Of a stretch of DNA of 10,737 nucleotides, positions 1 through 10,737 are shown piece by piece. The position numbers and the translations under genes were made by a program. Under the pieces are notes generated by a model that saw nothing but the letters and a program-made list of their open reading frames with translations, did no database searches and was not told the DNA's origin. Origin of the DNA: Bacillota bacterium (GTDB taxonomy: Bacteria; Bacillota; Bacilli; Bacillales_B; DSM-18226); NCBI GenBank assembly GCA_030705665.1, contig JAUZQA010000089.1, positions 1 through 10,737 of the forward strand, read 5' to 3'. Each line of letters opens with the position of its first letter. Within the stretch, counting starts at the first letter, position 1.

Positions 1-78
1 AAGCTTGGCGTAAAAGTATGGATCTATCGTGGAGAAGTCCTTCCTACTAAGAAGAAAACTGCGGAAGGAGGCAAATAA
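1..78 (+). CDS. rpsC: 30S ribosomal protein S3, C-terminal end (partial)
   Basis: Only the last 25 codons plus TAA are present, because the gene runs off the left edge. The residues read [19 protein letters not shown] followed by a short TAEGGK tail, which is the conserved end of bacterial S3 in Bacillus. S3 lies at the mRNA entry channel of the 30S subunit. Its last codons (GAA GGA GGC) double as the Shine-Dalgarno sequence of rplP, which starts one base after the stop. This is seen directly; the assignment also rests on the following rplP gene, its usual neighbour. Confidence 0.95.
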   Translation, partial: KLGVKVWIYRGEVLPTKKKTAEGGK

Positions 79-79
79 T

Positions 80-990
<911 letters not shown>

Positions 991-993
991 TTG

Positions 994-1398
<405 letters not shown>

Positions 1399-1435
1399 TT
1401 TTTTAAATACATTGCCTTTAAGGAGGTGCGACCAG

Positions 1436-1744
1436 ATGCATGTAAAAAAAGGTGATAAAGTCAGAGTCATCTCTGGTAAGGATAAAGGTAAAACAGGAGT
1501 AATCCTTGCTGCCTATCCTAAAGAAAGCCGTGTTCTTGTAGAAGGTATTAACATCGTAAAGAAACACACTAAACCTTCTCAAGTTAACCCACAAGGTGGA
1601 ATCATTAACCAAGAAGCGCCGATTCATGTGTCAAACGTGATGCCAATCGATCCTAAGTCTGGCAACCCAACTCGTGTAGGGTACCAAACAGTTGATGGCA
1701 AGAAAGTTCGCGTAGCAAAATCCGGTGAAGTTTTAGATAAATAG
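1436..1744 (+). CDS. rplX: 50S ribosomal protein L24
   Basis: This encodes 102 residues starting [19 protein letters not shown], with a KOW motif over roughly residues 3-30. The central [18 protein letters not shown] is the L24 signature. L24 is an early assembly protein that binds the 5' domain of 23S rRNA. The start at 1436 is set by AAGGAGGTG (1420-1428). An in-frame ATG at 1412 would place that ribosome binding site inside the coding region and add eight atypical residues. It lies 37 nt after rplN and 26 nt before rplE. Confidence 0.97.
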   Translation: MHVKKGDKVRVISGKDKGKTGVILAAYPKESRVLVEGINIVKKHTKPSQVNPQGGIINQEAPIHVSNVMPIDPKSGNPTRVGYQTVDGKKVRVAKSGEVLDK

Positions 1745-1770
1745 TTAATTAAAGAAGGGAGGTACACTCA

Positions 1771-2310
1771 ATGAACCGCCTAAAGGAAAGATATGTTAAA
1801 GAGATCTCGCCTGCTCTTGTGAGCAAGTTCAACTATAAATCAGTAATGCAAGTTCCAAAAATCGAAAAAATTGTTTTGAACATGGGTGTTGGTGATGCTG
1901 TTCAAAATGCAAAATCACTTGATAATGCAGTAGAAGAGCTATCCATCATTACAGGACAAAAGCCTGTTGTAACTCGTGCTAAAAAATCGATCGCTGGTTT
2001 CCGTCTTCGTGAAGGTATGCCGATCGGTGCGAAGGTTACTCTTCGTGGAGAGCGTATGTATGAATTCCTGGATAAATTAATTTCTGTGTCTTTACCTCGT
2101 GTACGTGACTTCCGTGGTATTTCGAAGAAAGCTTTTGATGGCCGCGGCAACTACACTTTGGGTGTTAAAGAACAATTAATCTTCCCTGAAATTGATTACG
2201 ATAAAGTAACCAAAGTTCGTGGTATGGATATTGTTATTGTTACAACTGCCAACACTGATGAAGAAGCTCGTGAGCTTTTAACTCAAATTGGAATGCCATT
2301 CCAAAAGTAA
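1771..2310 (+). CDS. rplE: 50S ribosomal protein L5
   Basis: This encodes 179 residues, the normal Bacillus length. The N-terminus [20 protein letters not shown], the [14 protein letters not shown] motif, the [20 protein letters not shown] segment and the C-terminal [17 protein letters not shown] are all typical of L5. L5 binds 5S rRNA and carries it into the central protuberance of the 50S with L18, which is also encoded in this cluster. The ribosome binding site is GAAGGGAGG just upstream. No anomalies were seen. Confidence 0.97.
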   Translation: MNRLKERYVKEISPALVSKFNYKSVMQVPKIEKIVLNMGVGDAVQNAKSLDNAVEELSIITGQKPVVTRAKKSIAGFRLREGMPIGAKVTLRGERMYEFLDKLISVSLPRVRDFRGISKKAFDGRGNYTLGVKEQLIFPEIDYDKVTKVRGMDIVIVTTANTDEEARELLTQIGMPFQK

Positions 2311-2520
<210 letters not shown>

Positions 2521-2550
2521 AACCCAAAGCTGTGGAAGGAGGTAAAAATA

Positions 2551-2949
2551 ATGGTCATGACAGATCCAATTGCTGATATGCTTACTCGCATTCGAAATGC
2601 GAATATGGTGCGTCACGAAAAGTTAGAAGTGCCTGCTTCTAATATTAAAAAACAGATCGCTGAAATTCTAAAGCGTGAAGGTTTCGTGCGTGACGTTGAA
2701 TATATTGAAGATAATAAACAAGGTATTATCCGTATCTTCTTAAAATACGGTGCAAACAACCAACGTGTAATCACTGGTTTAAAACGTATAAGCAAGCCTG
2801 GCCTTCGTGTTTACGCAAAATCCGATGAGGTACCACGTGTACTTAACGGACTTGGTATCGCGTTAGTATCAACATCAACAGGTGTTGTAACAGACAAAGA
2901 AGCTCGCGCAAAACAAATCGGTGGAGAAGTTTTAGCATACGTTTGGTAA
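2551..2949 (+). CDS. rpsH: 30S ribosomal protein S8
   Basis: This encodes 132 residues beginning [19 protein letters not shown], with the [20 protein letters not shown] region and the C-terminal [16 protein letters not shown]...GGEVLAYVW typical of S8. The length is normal. S8 binds the central domain of 16S rRNA. In E. coli it is also the translational repressor of spc, acting at the rplE region; I do not see an obvious equivalent S8-site mimic here. The ribosome binding site GGAAGGAGG precedes it at 2534-2542. Confidence 0.97.
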   Translation: MVMTDPIADMLTRIRNANMVRHEKLEVPASNIKKQIAEILKREGFVRDVEYIEDNKQGIIRIFLKYGANNQRVITGLKRISKPGLRVYAKSDEVPRVLNGLGIALVSTSTGVVTDKEARAKQIGGEVLAYVW

Positions 2950-2980
2950 TAGATTTTTTGAATGAATGGAGGTGCACTAA

Positions 2981-3517
2981 ATGTCTCGCGTAGGAAAAAA
3001 GCCTATCGAAATTCCAGCAGGAGTTACGGTAACATTAAATGGTAATGTTGTTACAGTAAAAGGACCTAAAGGCGAACTAACTCGTACTTTTAATCCCGAT
3101 ATTGAGATCAAAGTAGAAGAGAACATCATTAATGTTTCTCGCCCATCTGAATCTAAGGAACACCGCGCATTGCACGGTACAACTCGCGCGTTACTTTCAA
3201 ACATGGTTGAAGGTGTTTCCAAAGGATTTGAAAAAGCTTTAGAATTGATCGGGGTAGGATATCGTGCGCAAAAACAAGGTAACAAACTTGTGTTAAACGT
3301 AGGATATTCACATCCAGTTGAAATCACACCAGAAGCTGGTATTGAAATTGAAGTTCCTGCCAATACAAAAATTATTGTAAAAGGAACAAGTAAAGAGCGC
3401 GTTGGCGCATTAGCAGCTAACATTCGTGACGTTCGTCGTCCAGAGCCTTACAAAGGTAAAGGAATCCGTTATGAAGGCGAATTTGTTCGTCGTAAAGAAG
3501 GTAAAACAGGTAAGTAA
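2981..3517 (+). CDS. rplF: 50S ribosomal protein L6
   Basis: This encodes 178 residues with the duplicated L6 fold: an N-terminal [16 protein letters not shown] half, the [20 protein letters not shown] linker, and a C-terminal half ending [20 protein letters not shown], the conserved L6 signature. L6 binds 23S rRNA near the sarcin-ricin loop at the factor-binding site. It starts 31 nt after rpsH with ATGGAGGTG as ribosome binding site. The long minus-strand open frame 2977-3423 covers the same bases and has no support. Confidence 0.97.
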   Translation: MSRVGKKPIEIPAGVTVTLNGNVVTVKGPKGELTRTFNPDIEIKVEENIINVSRPSESKEHRALHGTTRALLSNMVEGVSKGFEKALELIGVGYRAQKQGNKLVLNVGYSHPVEITPEAGIEIEVPANTKIIVKGTSKERVGALAANIRDVRRPEPYKGKGIRYEGEFVRRKEGKTGK

Positions 3518-3549
3518 TGCCGCTTAGGTAAATGAAAGGAGTGACGTAA

Positions 3550-3912
3550 ATGATTACGAAGCTTGATAAAAACGCTACTCGCAAGAAAAGACATGCTCGT
3601 GTTCGTGCGAAACTTAGCGGAACTTCAGCTCGTCCGCGTCTAAATGTGTTCCGCTCTAACAAACACATTTATGCTCAAGTGATTGATGATTTGAACGGAG
3701 TAACTTTAGCAAGTGCTTCTACAATAGAAAAAGATTTAAATCTTGAATCTACAAGTAATACTGAAGCTGCACAAAAGGTTGGAGAATTAGTCGCAAAACG
3801 TGCGCTTGAAAAAGGTGTTGAAGCGGTTGTATTTGATCGCGGAGGATACTTATATCATGGACGTATTCAAGCATTGGCTGATGCAGCCCGCGAAAACGGC
3901 CTACAATTTTAA
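3550..3912 (+). CDS. rplR: 50S ribosomal protein L18
   Basis: This encodes 120 residues, with a basic N-terminus [19 protein letters not shown], then [20 protein letters not shown] and the C-terminal [24 protein letters not shown] typical of L18. L18 binds 5S rRNA with L5 (rplE). The ribosome binding site is AAAGGAG at 3535-3541. Length and domain order are normal. A + strand open frame in another register (3800-4051) spans the end of this gene and the start of rpsE and is a shadow. Confidence 0.97.
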   Translation: MITKLDKNATRKKRHARVRAKLSGTSARPRLNVFRSNKHIYAQVIDDLNGVTLASASTIEKDLNLESTSNTEAAQKVGELVAKRALEKGVEAVVFDRGGYLYHGRIQALADAARENGLQF

Positions 3913-3915
3913 TAG

Positions 3916-4437
<522 letters not shown>

Positions 4438-4450
4438 GGGGGGAAACATA

Positions 4451-4630
4451 ATGGCAAAATTAGCAATCACCCTCACTCGCAGCCTAATTGGTCGTCCAGA
4501 AGACCAACGTGAAACAGTAAAAGCATTAGGATTACGCAAACTTAATCAAACAGTTGAGCATGAGGATAATGTTGCGATTCGCGGCATGGTCAAAAAAGTG
4601 TCTCATCTTGTATCTGTTAAAGAACAATAA
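4451..4630 (+). CDS. rpmD: 50S ribosomal protein L30
   Basis: This is a 59-residue protein starting [20 protein letters not shown] and continuing [15 protein letters not shown], the unmistakable L30 pattern with its conserved GLRKLN motif. L30 is a small 50S protein contacting domain II and 5S rRNA regions. Its ribosome binding site is AAGGGGGG at 4436-4443, an all-G variant of the consensus that includes the last bases of the rpsE stop codon. This makes translational coupling with rpsE likely. It fits the standard rpsE-rpmD-rplO order. Confidence 0.96.
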   Translation: MAKLAITLTRSLIGRPEDQRETVKALGLRKLNQTVEHEDNVAIRGMVKKVSHLVSVKEQ

Positions 4631-4663
4631 TTGATTTTTCTCTTTCAATAAGGAGGTGCCAAT

Positions 4664-5104
4664 ATGAAACTTCATGAGTTAAAACCTGCTGAGGGTTCTC
4701 GTAAAGAACGTAAACGTTTAGGACGCGGTATCGGTTCTGGTCAAGGTAAAACTGCCGGAAAAGGTCATAAAGGACAAAATGCCCGTTCTGGCGGCGGTGT
4801 TCGCATCGGTTTCGAAGGTGGTCAAACACCTCTATTCCGTCGTTTACCAAAACGTGGATTTACAAACATCAATCGTAAAGAATATGCAGTAGTTAATCTT
4901 GACGTTTTAAACCGCTTTGAGGACGGTACAGAAGTTACTCCAGAACTTCTTATCGAATCTGGCGTTGTTAAAAGCGAAAAAGCAGGAATTAAAATTCTTG
5001 CTAATGGAACATTAGAGAAAAAATTGACTGTAAAAGCTCATAAATTCTCCTCTGCTGCTAAGGAAGCTATCGAAGCTGCCGGTGGAAATACTGAGGTGAT
5101 CTAA
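4664..5104 (+). CDS. rplO: 50S ribosomal protein L15
   Basis: This encodes 146 residues. The first half is glycine and basic rich ([20 protein letters not shown], then [20 protein letters not shown]), which threads into 23S rRNA. The second half is the globular domain ending [10 protein letters not shown]15 is a 50S assembly protein. The ribosome binding site is AAGGAGGTG. Its TAA shares an A with the secY ATG (TAATG at 5102-5106), and its final codons carry the secY ribosome binding site, so secY translation is coupled to rplO. Confidence 0.97.
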   Translation: MKLHELKPAEGSRKERKRLGRGIGSGQGKTAGKGHKGQNARSGGGVRIGFEGGQTPLFRRLPKRGFTNINRKEYAVVNLDVLNRFEDGTEVTPELLIESGVVKSEKAGIKILANGTLEKKLTVKAHKFSSAAKEAIEAAGGNTEVI

Positions 5105-6399
5105 TGTTTTCAACCATCTCCAATTTTATGCGCGTGGGTGATATAAGACGAAAGATCATATTCACCCTTTTAATGTTAGTTGTGTTTCGACTTGGAACGT
5201 TTATTCCTGTGCCAAATGTAAATGCTGCTGCACTTGATACTACGAGCGGTGCAAATATATTTGGAATTCTAAATACCTTTGGTGGAGGAGCATTAAAGAA
5301 ATTCTCCATCTTTGCCATGGGTATTATGCCTTATATCACAGCTTCCATCATTGTTCAACTATTACAGATGGATGTAGTACCAAAGTTTACAGAGTGGTCC
5401 AAACAAGGAGATGCCGGACGTCGTAAATTAGCTCAATTCACACGTTATTTTACTGTCGTTCTAGGTTTTATTGAAGGAATAGGAATGTCTTATGGCTTTA
5501 ATAACTTAGCTGGAGGACAGCTTATTTCAAACCCTAATATCGGTACTTACCTTCTTATTGCTACTGTGTTAACAGCCGGGACTGCATTTTTAATGTGGCT
5601 TGGTGAGCAAATTACTTCAAACGGTGTAGGAAATGGGATTTCGATTATCATCTTTGCTGGAATTGTTGCACAGATTCCAACAACATTAAATCAAATTTAC
5701 ATTCAACAATTTGAAAATGTTGGTAGTCAACTATTCATTAAAATTGTCACTGTGTTAGTTCTTGCTCTTGCTGTTGTAGCTGTAGTAGTCGGGGTTATTT
5801 TCTTTGACCAGGCTAAACGAAAGATTCCAATTCAATATGCAAAACGTGTGGTTGCAGGACGTACTCCAGTTGGAGGACAATCAACTCACATGCCGTTAAA
5901 AGTGAATGCTGCAGGGGTTATCCCTGTTATCTTTGCAATTTCGTTTATTGTCACACCAAGAACAATTGCTTCGTTTTTCCCAACCAACCAAGCGACGATT
6001 TGGATTGGAAAAATATTTGATTATTCACAGCCAATTGGAATGGTGATTTATGCCGCGTTAATTATTGCCTTTACGTATTTCTATGCCTTTATTCAGGTTA
6101 ATCCTGAACAAGCAGCAGAAAATCTGCAAAAGCAAAGTGGCTATATTCCAGGAATTCGTCCTGGGAAAAGTACACATGAATACTTAACACGGGTATTATA
6201 TCGGTTAACATTTGTTGGTTCGATTTTCTTAGCGGTTGTTGCTGTACTTCCAGTTATCTTTATTCAGGTTGCCAATCTTCCACAAACGGCACAAATTGGC
6301 GGAACAAGTTTGCTTATCGTAGTCGGTGTAGCACTTGAAACAATGAGACAGCTAGAGGCGCAGTTGGTAAAACGCCATTATAAAGGGTTTATAAAATAA
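5104..6399 (+). CDS. secY: Preprotein translocase subunit SecY
   Basis: This encodes 431 residues, the usual Bacillus length, with ten predicted hydrophobic membrane segments. Approximate positions are 18-37, 67-88, 113-133, 146-168, 178-198, 211-235, 266-286, 309-331, 366-388 and 397-415. SecY forms the protein-conducting channel with SecE and SecG and accepts substrates from SecA and the ribosome. Visible landmarks are the plug region near 45-66 (SGANIFGILNTFGGGALKKF), the basic cytoplasmic loop RKIPIQYAKR (238-247) and the C-terminal loop and tail LVKRHYKGFIK. Translation is coupled to rplO: the ATG overlaps its stop, and GAGGTGATC (5093-5101) is the ribosome binding site. It matches the canonical spc-operon position. 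Confidence 0.98.
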   Translation: MFSTISNFMRVGDIRRKIIFTLLMLVVFRLGTFIPVPNVNAAALDTTSGANIFGILNTFGGGALKKFSIFAMGIMPYITASIIVQLLQMDVVPKFTEWSKQGDAGRRKLAQFTRYFTVVLGFIEGIGMSYGFNNLAGGQLISNPNIGTYLLIATVLTAGTAFLMWLGEQITSNGVGNGISIIIFAGIVAQIPTTLNQIYIQQFENVGSQLFIKIVTVLVLALAVVAVVVGVIFFDQAKRKIPIQYAKRVVAGRTPVGGQSTHMPLKVNAAGVIPVIFAISFIVTPRTIASFFPTNQATIWIGKIFDYSQPIGMVIYAALIIAFTYFYAFIQVNPEQAAENLQKQSGYIPGIRPGKSTHEYLTRVLYRLTFVGSIFLAVVAVLPVIFIQVANLPQTAQIGGTSLLIVVGVALETMRQLEAQLVKRHYKGFIK

Positions 6400-6400
6400 C

Positions 6401-7368
<968 letters not shown>

Positions 7369-7385
7369 TCATATTCCGCAAAAAG

Positions 7386-7629
7386 GACAATTTTGTAATA
7401 GTTACTAGCGGACGAGATGCGGGTCAGTATGATATAATTGTAAGGTTGCTGGATTATAGATTATTTTTTGTTGCAGACGGAGAAACTAGCAAGTTTGATA
7501 CAGCAAAGTAAAGATCCTCTACATCTTCAATTATTTGATCAAGTATCTCCTGAACTTCAGAATTGTACCTGAGGAAACGGACGTGTAACGAACGTTAGAC
7601 CTGCTTACACTTACTATGTTTTTGAATGA
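7386..7629 (+). pseudogene. KOW-domain RNA-binding protein remnant (YbzG-like)
   Basis: From 7395, VIVTSGRDAGQYDIIVRLLD and then FFVADGETSKFDTAK are readable up to a TAA at 7509-7511. This is the KOW/L14e-like pattern (GRDAGQY...VADG.) of the small protein between map and infA in Firmicutes. The reading continues one frame over as DPLHLQLFDQVSPELQN (7513-7563). It shifts again to EET (about 7571-7579) and then GRVTN (7579-7593), matching the conserved EETGRVTN end, before degenerating to a TGA at 7627. No start codon or ribosome binding site is recognisable, and the basic RPKRKN-like stretch is missing. It therefore cannot encode the full protein. Family recognition is by remembered motifs, not a search. 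Confidence 0.82.
7428..7438 (+). promoter_or_regulatory. Candidate extended -10 promoter upstream of infA
   Basis: The bases read TATG-A-TATAAT: a perfect TATAAT (7433-7438) preceded by the TRTGN extension typical of Gram-positive extended -10 promoters. No good -35 hexamer lies 16-18 nt upstream (the bases there are GGACGA or nearby). Activity would rest on the extended -10 alone, with a start near 7445 and a leader of about 220 nt to infA. It lies within the dead KOW gene, so it is free of coding constraint. The motif is seen; the promoter function is inferred. Confidence 0.45.
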
Positions 7630-7663
7630 ACGCAAATCTGTAAAGAGAAGGGAGACGATTTTG

Positions 7664-8033
<370 letters not shown>

Positions 8034-8056
8034 TTCGAAGGAGGTGCGCAAATTTT

Positions 8057-8422
8057 ATGGCACGTATTGCTGGTGTAGATATTCCACGTGAAAAACGTGT
8101 AATAATCTCTTTAACTTACATCTATGGTATTGGTAAATCTACTGCACAAAAAGTTCTAGCGGAAGCTGGTGTTTCTGAAGAAACTCGTGTACGCGATTTA
8201 ACAGAAGAAGAATTAAATAAAATCCGTGATATTATCGATAAATTAAAGGTTGAAGGTGACCTTCGACGTGAAGTTTCTTTAAACATTAAACGTTTGATGG
8301 AAATCGGCAGCTATCGCGGTTTACGTCATCGCCGTGGTTTACCGGTTCGCGGACAAAATACGAAAAACAACGCTCGTACACGCAAAGGTCCTCGTAAGAC
8401 TGTAGCGAACAAGAAAAAATAA
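8057..8422 (+). CDS. rpsM: 30S ribosomal protein S13
   Basis: This encodes 121 residues beginning [20 protein letters not shown]. It has the helix-turn-helix-like [17 protein letters not shown] region, [20 protein letters not shown], and a lysine/arginine-rich C-terminal tail [18 protein letters not shown]13 sits in the 30S head and its tail contacts P-site tRNA; it also forms inter-subunit bridges. The ribosome binding site GAAGGAGGTG (8037-8046) lies 10 nt before the ATG, a long but workable spacing. Confidence 0.98.
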   Translation: MARIAGVDIPREKRVIISLTYIYGIGKSTAQKVLAEAGVSEETRVRDLTEEELNKIRDIIDKLKVEGDLRREVSLNIKRLMEIGSYRGLRHRRGLPVRGQNTKNNARTRKGPRKTVANKKK

Positions 8423-8446
8423 TCGGTAAAGGAGGTACTCATTTAA

Positions 8447-8836
<390 letters not shown>

Positions 8837-8841
8837 TTTTT

Positions 8842-8900
8842 CTGTATAAAATTAGTATCCTTGTCAATAATGGGATATGTACTAATTTCCGTTCATACAG
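8842..8900 (+). promoter_or_regulatory. Stem-loop in the rpoA leader
   Basis: AAATTAGTA (8849-8857) and TACTAATTT (8880-8888) are a perfect 9-bp inverted repeat. An inner TCC (8858-8860)/GGA (8873-8875) can extend the stem across a four-base asymmetry. Outer CTGTAT (8842-8847) and ATACAG (8895-8900) can close a larger structure. It starts six bases after the rpsK stop codon and is not followed by a T-run. It may mark an mRNA processing site, protect the rpsK 3' end or control rpoA; function is inferred. Confidence 0.5.
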
Positions 8901-8914
8901 ATTCATTATTCCAG

Positions 8915-8943
8915 TTGTTGTGCACATAACGGGAACGTATACA
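8915..8943 (+). promoter_or_regulatory. Weak candidate sigma-A promoter before rpoA
   Basis: TTGTTG (8915-8920) and TATACA (8938-8943) are separated by exactly 17 nt. They match the -35 and -10 consensus only at 3/6 and 4/6 positions. The position in the long rpsK-rpoA gap, about 60 nt before the rpoA start, is favourable, but AT-rich DNA gives such matches by chance. Confidence 0.28.
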
Positions 8944-9005
8944 TGGGGGAATTTCGGTTAGAACAAACTAGCCGGGTTTTCGACGTTTTGAAGGAGGGTT
9001 ATTTG

Positions 9006-9946
9006 ATGATCGAAATAGAAAAACCAAAAATCGAAACGGTTGAGATCAGCGATGATGCCAAGTACGGCAAGTTCGTCGTAGAACCACTTGAGCGTGGATA
9101 TGGTACCACTTTGGGTAACTCCTTACGTCGTATCCTATTATCCTCACTCCCTGGTGCCGCTGTTACATCGATTCAAGTCGATGGGGTACTTCATGAGTTC
9201 TCAACAATTGAAGGCGTCGTAGAGGATGTAACGTCCATCATCCTAAACATTAAGAAACTAGCGTTAAAAATCTACTCTGAAGAAGAGAAAACACTTGAAA
9301 TTGATGTTCAAAGTGAAGGTCCTGTAAAAGCAGCTGACATTACCCATGACAGTGATGTTGAAATCTTGAATCCTGATCTTCATATTGCAACTCTAGGTGC
9401 GAATGGTCATCTTCGTATGCGTTTAACAGCAAGAAGAGGTCGTGGTTACACTCTTGCTGAACAAAACAAGCGTGAAGACCAACCAATTGGTGTGATTCCA
9501 ATTGATTCGATTTATACACCAGTCTCACGGGTTTCTTATCAAGTAGAAAATACACGCGTAGGCCAAATGTCAAACTATGATAAATTAACGTTAGACGTTT
9601 GGACAGATGGAAGCACGGGGCCGAAGGAAGCAATTGCGCTTGGTTCTAAAATCTTGACAGAGCATTTAAATATTTTCGTTGGTTTAACTGATGAAGCTCA
9701 AAATGCTGAGATTATGATTGAAAAAGAAGAAGACCAAAAAGAAAAAGTTCTTGAAATGACAATTGAAGAGCTTGATCTATCGGTTCGTTCTTATAACTGT
9801 TTGAAGCGTGCTGGAATTAATACTGTTCAGGAATTAGCTAATAAAACTGAAGAAGATATGATGAAAGTACGTAACTTAGGACGCAAATCACTTGAAGAAG
9901 TGAAGGCAAAACTAGAAGAGCTTGGATTAGGCTTACGCAGAGACGA

Positions 9947-9950
<4 letters not shown>
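9006..9950 (+). CDS. rpoA: DNA-directed RNA polymerase alpha subunit
   Basis: This encodes 314 residues beginning [20 protein letters not shown], identical in plan and length to Bacillus RpoA. The N-terminal domain (about 1-230) holds the dimer and beta/beta' contact region, with [20 protein letters not shown] at 30-49. An acidic linker (KEEDQKEKV) follows, then the C-terminal domain (about 250-314) with [13 protein letters not shown], whose Arg261 corresponds to the UP-element DNA-binding Arg. Alpha dimers nucleate RNA polymerase assembly. The start is the ATG at 9006, preceded by AAGGAGGG (8991-8998). An in-frame ATG at 8943 would add 21 residues that include the ribosome binding site and do not belong to the family. 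Confidence 0.98.
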
Positions 9951-10389
<439 letters not shown>

Positions 10390-10406
10390 TAAGCAAAACA
10401 GTTAAC

Positions 10407-10454
10407 AAGGGCGTTGGACAGTTTTTTATATCAAACTTGTTCCTGCCCTTTTTT
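10407..10454 (+). terminator. Intrinsic terminator of the operon after rplQ
   Basis: AAGGGC (10407-10412) pairs with GCCCTT (10445-10450). Inside, GGACAGTTT (10416-10424) pairs with AAACTTGTTCC (10433-10443) with small bulges, leaving a short loop. The right arm runs into a stretch of six T (10449-10454). It begins 18 nt after the rplQ stop codon, the right place to end the transcription unit. Confidence 0.85.
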
Positions 10455-10465
10455 AGTAAAAGGGC
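10445..10465. repeat. Perfect 8-bp hairpin sharing an arm with the terminator
   Basis: GCCCTTTT (10445-10452) and AAAAGGGC (10458-10465) are exact complements around TTAGT. The left arm is the same sequence that forms the 3' arm of the operon terminator, so the two structures exclude each other. No T-run follows on either strand. Confidence 0.55.
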
Positions 10466-10552
10466 GGTGCAAAAAGCTTAAGTTTGGAATCTTTTTTAGG
10501 TTCCGGTAAAGCTTTTTGATTATTCGAGTTTTGCTTTGCTCACACCGCCTTT
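10459..10552. repeat. Nested long inverted repeat downstream of rplQ
   Basis: Three inverted repeats are nested. AAAGGGCGGTG (10459-10469) pairs with CACCGCCTTT (10543-10552) with one bulged G. CAAAAAGCTT (10470-10479) pairs perfectly with AAGCTTTTTG (10509-10518). GGAATC (10486-10491) pairs with GGTTCC (10499-10504) around a T-rich loop. The middle hairpin has A5 before and T5 after its core, so it could act as a back-up or bidirectional terminator. A degenerate palindromic insertion (MITE- or REP-like) is the alternative. No open reading frame of note lies here. Confidence 0.55.
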
Positions 10553-10578
10553 AAAATTTTATAGTTTCGACCCAAGCC

Positions 10579-10700
10579 AAAAAGAGCGTTACGATGAGCG
10601 TAACTCGGGACAGCCCCGAGAAAAAGTTATGATCTCTATCTATACTTGCAGTAGGGAATTTTCCCTGCTTTGCGTCTCGTCTAGCTCATGCACCTCCTCC
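10579..10700 (-). ncRNA. Candidate minus-strand structured small RNA
   Basis: On the minus strand, a promoter-like pair (10707-10734) would start an RNA near 10700 beginning GGAGGAGGTGC. It contains a hairpin at 10648-10668 (GGGAA/TTCCC with an outer GCA/TGC), a 6-bp GC-rich hairpin at 10604-10620 (CTCGGG/CCCGAG), and a last stem at 10584-10606 (TTACG/CGTAA plus GAG/CTC across a 2-nt bulge). The last stem runs straight into five U (10583-10579), giving an RNA of about 120 nt. The last two hairpins share three bases, so only one can form fully. No coding frame fits: the ATG after the Shine-Dalgarno-like start reaches a stop after two codons. I do not recognise an RNA family. Confidence 0.38.
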
Positions 10701-10706
10701 CATTTC

Positions 10707-10734
10707 ATTATCGAAATTCCCTTTTCAATAACAA
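10707..10734 (-). promoter_or_regulatory. Candidate sigma-A promoter on the minus strand
   Basis: Reading the minus strand, TTGTTA (10734-10729) and GATAAT (10712-10707) are 16 nt apart. They match the -35 consensus at 4/6 and the -10 at 5/6. It sits just upstream of the candidate structured RNA and close to the window edge, so further upstream context is not visible. Confidence 0.38.
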
Positions 10735-10737
10735 ATC

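Noticed and set aside
2977..3423. 148-codon minus-strand open frame opposite rplF
   Set aside because: It lies fully over a clear L6 gene and has no recognisable domain. Codon bias of the + strand gene explains the lack of stops.
7564..7592. TTGTAC and TAACGA with 17-nt spacing upstream of infA as a sigma-A promoter
   Set aside because: The -10 match is poor and the bases are explained by the KOW remnant (EETGRVTN). The TATGATATAAT at 7428 is a better candidate.
8943..9005. Upstream ATG giving RpoA 21 extra residues
   Set aside because: The extension includes the strong ribosome binding site at 8991-8998 and is unlike any RpoA N-terminus; the ATG at 9006 gives the standard 314 residues.
10681..10693. 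A minus-strand peptide starting after the GGAGGAGGTG motif
   Set aside because: The ATG frame stops after two codons (ATG AGC TAG), and the GTG alternative (about 17 residues) overlaps the ribosome binding site itself.
10390..10737. A T-box or known riboswitch leader for the next gene
   Set aside because: No T-box AGGGTGG-like sequence and no known riboswitch core could be recognised. The structure fits a terminator plus a minus-strand RNA better.

Overview
The window is a long stretch of the S10-spc-alpha ribosomal protein supercluster, read entirely on the + strand. The gene order, the 61-residue zinc-binding S14 (type Z), near-perfect AAGGAGG ribosome binding sites before almost every gene, low-to-moderate GC content and the protein sequences (for example RpoA and S8) all point to the Bacillaceae (Bacillota). 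I cannot name a species.

Layout. Positions 1-990 hold the end of the S10 part: the rpsC tail, rplP, rpmC and rpsQ. Positions 1030-5104 hold the spc part: rplN, rplX, rplE, rpsN, rpsH, rplF, rplR, rpsE, rpmD and rplO. They run without a break into secY (5104-6399), which encodes the translocon channel, and adk (6457-7110), which encodes adenylate kinase. Positions 7664-10389 hold infA, rpmJ, rpsM, rpsK, rpoA and rplQ. The operon closes with an intrinsic terminator at 10407-10454. rpmD and rpmJ are real but very short genes (59 and 37 residues). The functional logic is co-expression of ribosomal proteins with initiation factor IF1, the RNA polymerase alpha subunit, SecY and Adk.

The unusual part is 7107-7629. 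Related Bacillus operons carry map (methionine aminopeptidase) and a small KOW-domain RNA-binding protein (YbzG-like) here. In this window both are decayed. map has lost two large internal pieces, carries at least two frameshifts, and has the catalytic GHG motif changed to GRC. The KOW gene has several frameshifts or stops. A perfect TATGATATAAT extended -10 element (7428-7438) lies inside the KOW remnant, upstream of infA. The dead genes may therefore now serve as promoter and leader for the alpha segment.

Non-coding structure. There are hairpins at the rpsQ/rplN junction, between secY and adk (REP-like), in the 169-nt rpoA leader, and between rpoA and rplQ. The 348 nt after rplQ contain no gene. 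They hold the operon terminator, a second hairpin that competes with it, a nested inverted repeat of about 95 nt, and a candidate minus-strand small RNA of about 120 nt with its own promoter and terminator. I see no mobile-element gene, tRNA, rRNA or CRISPR array.
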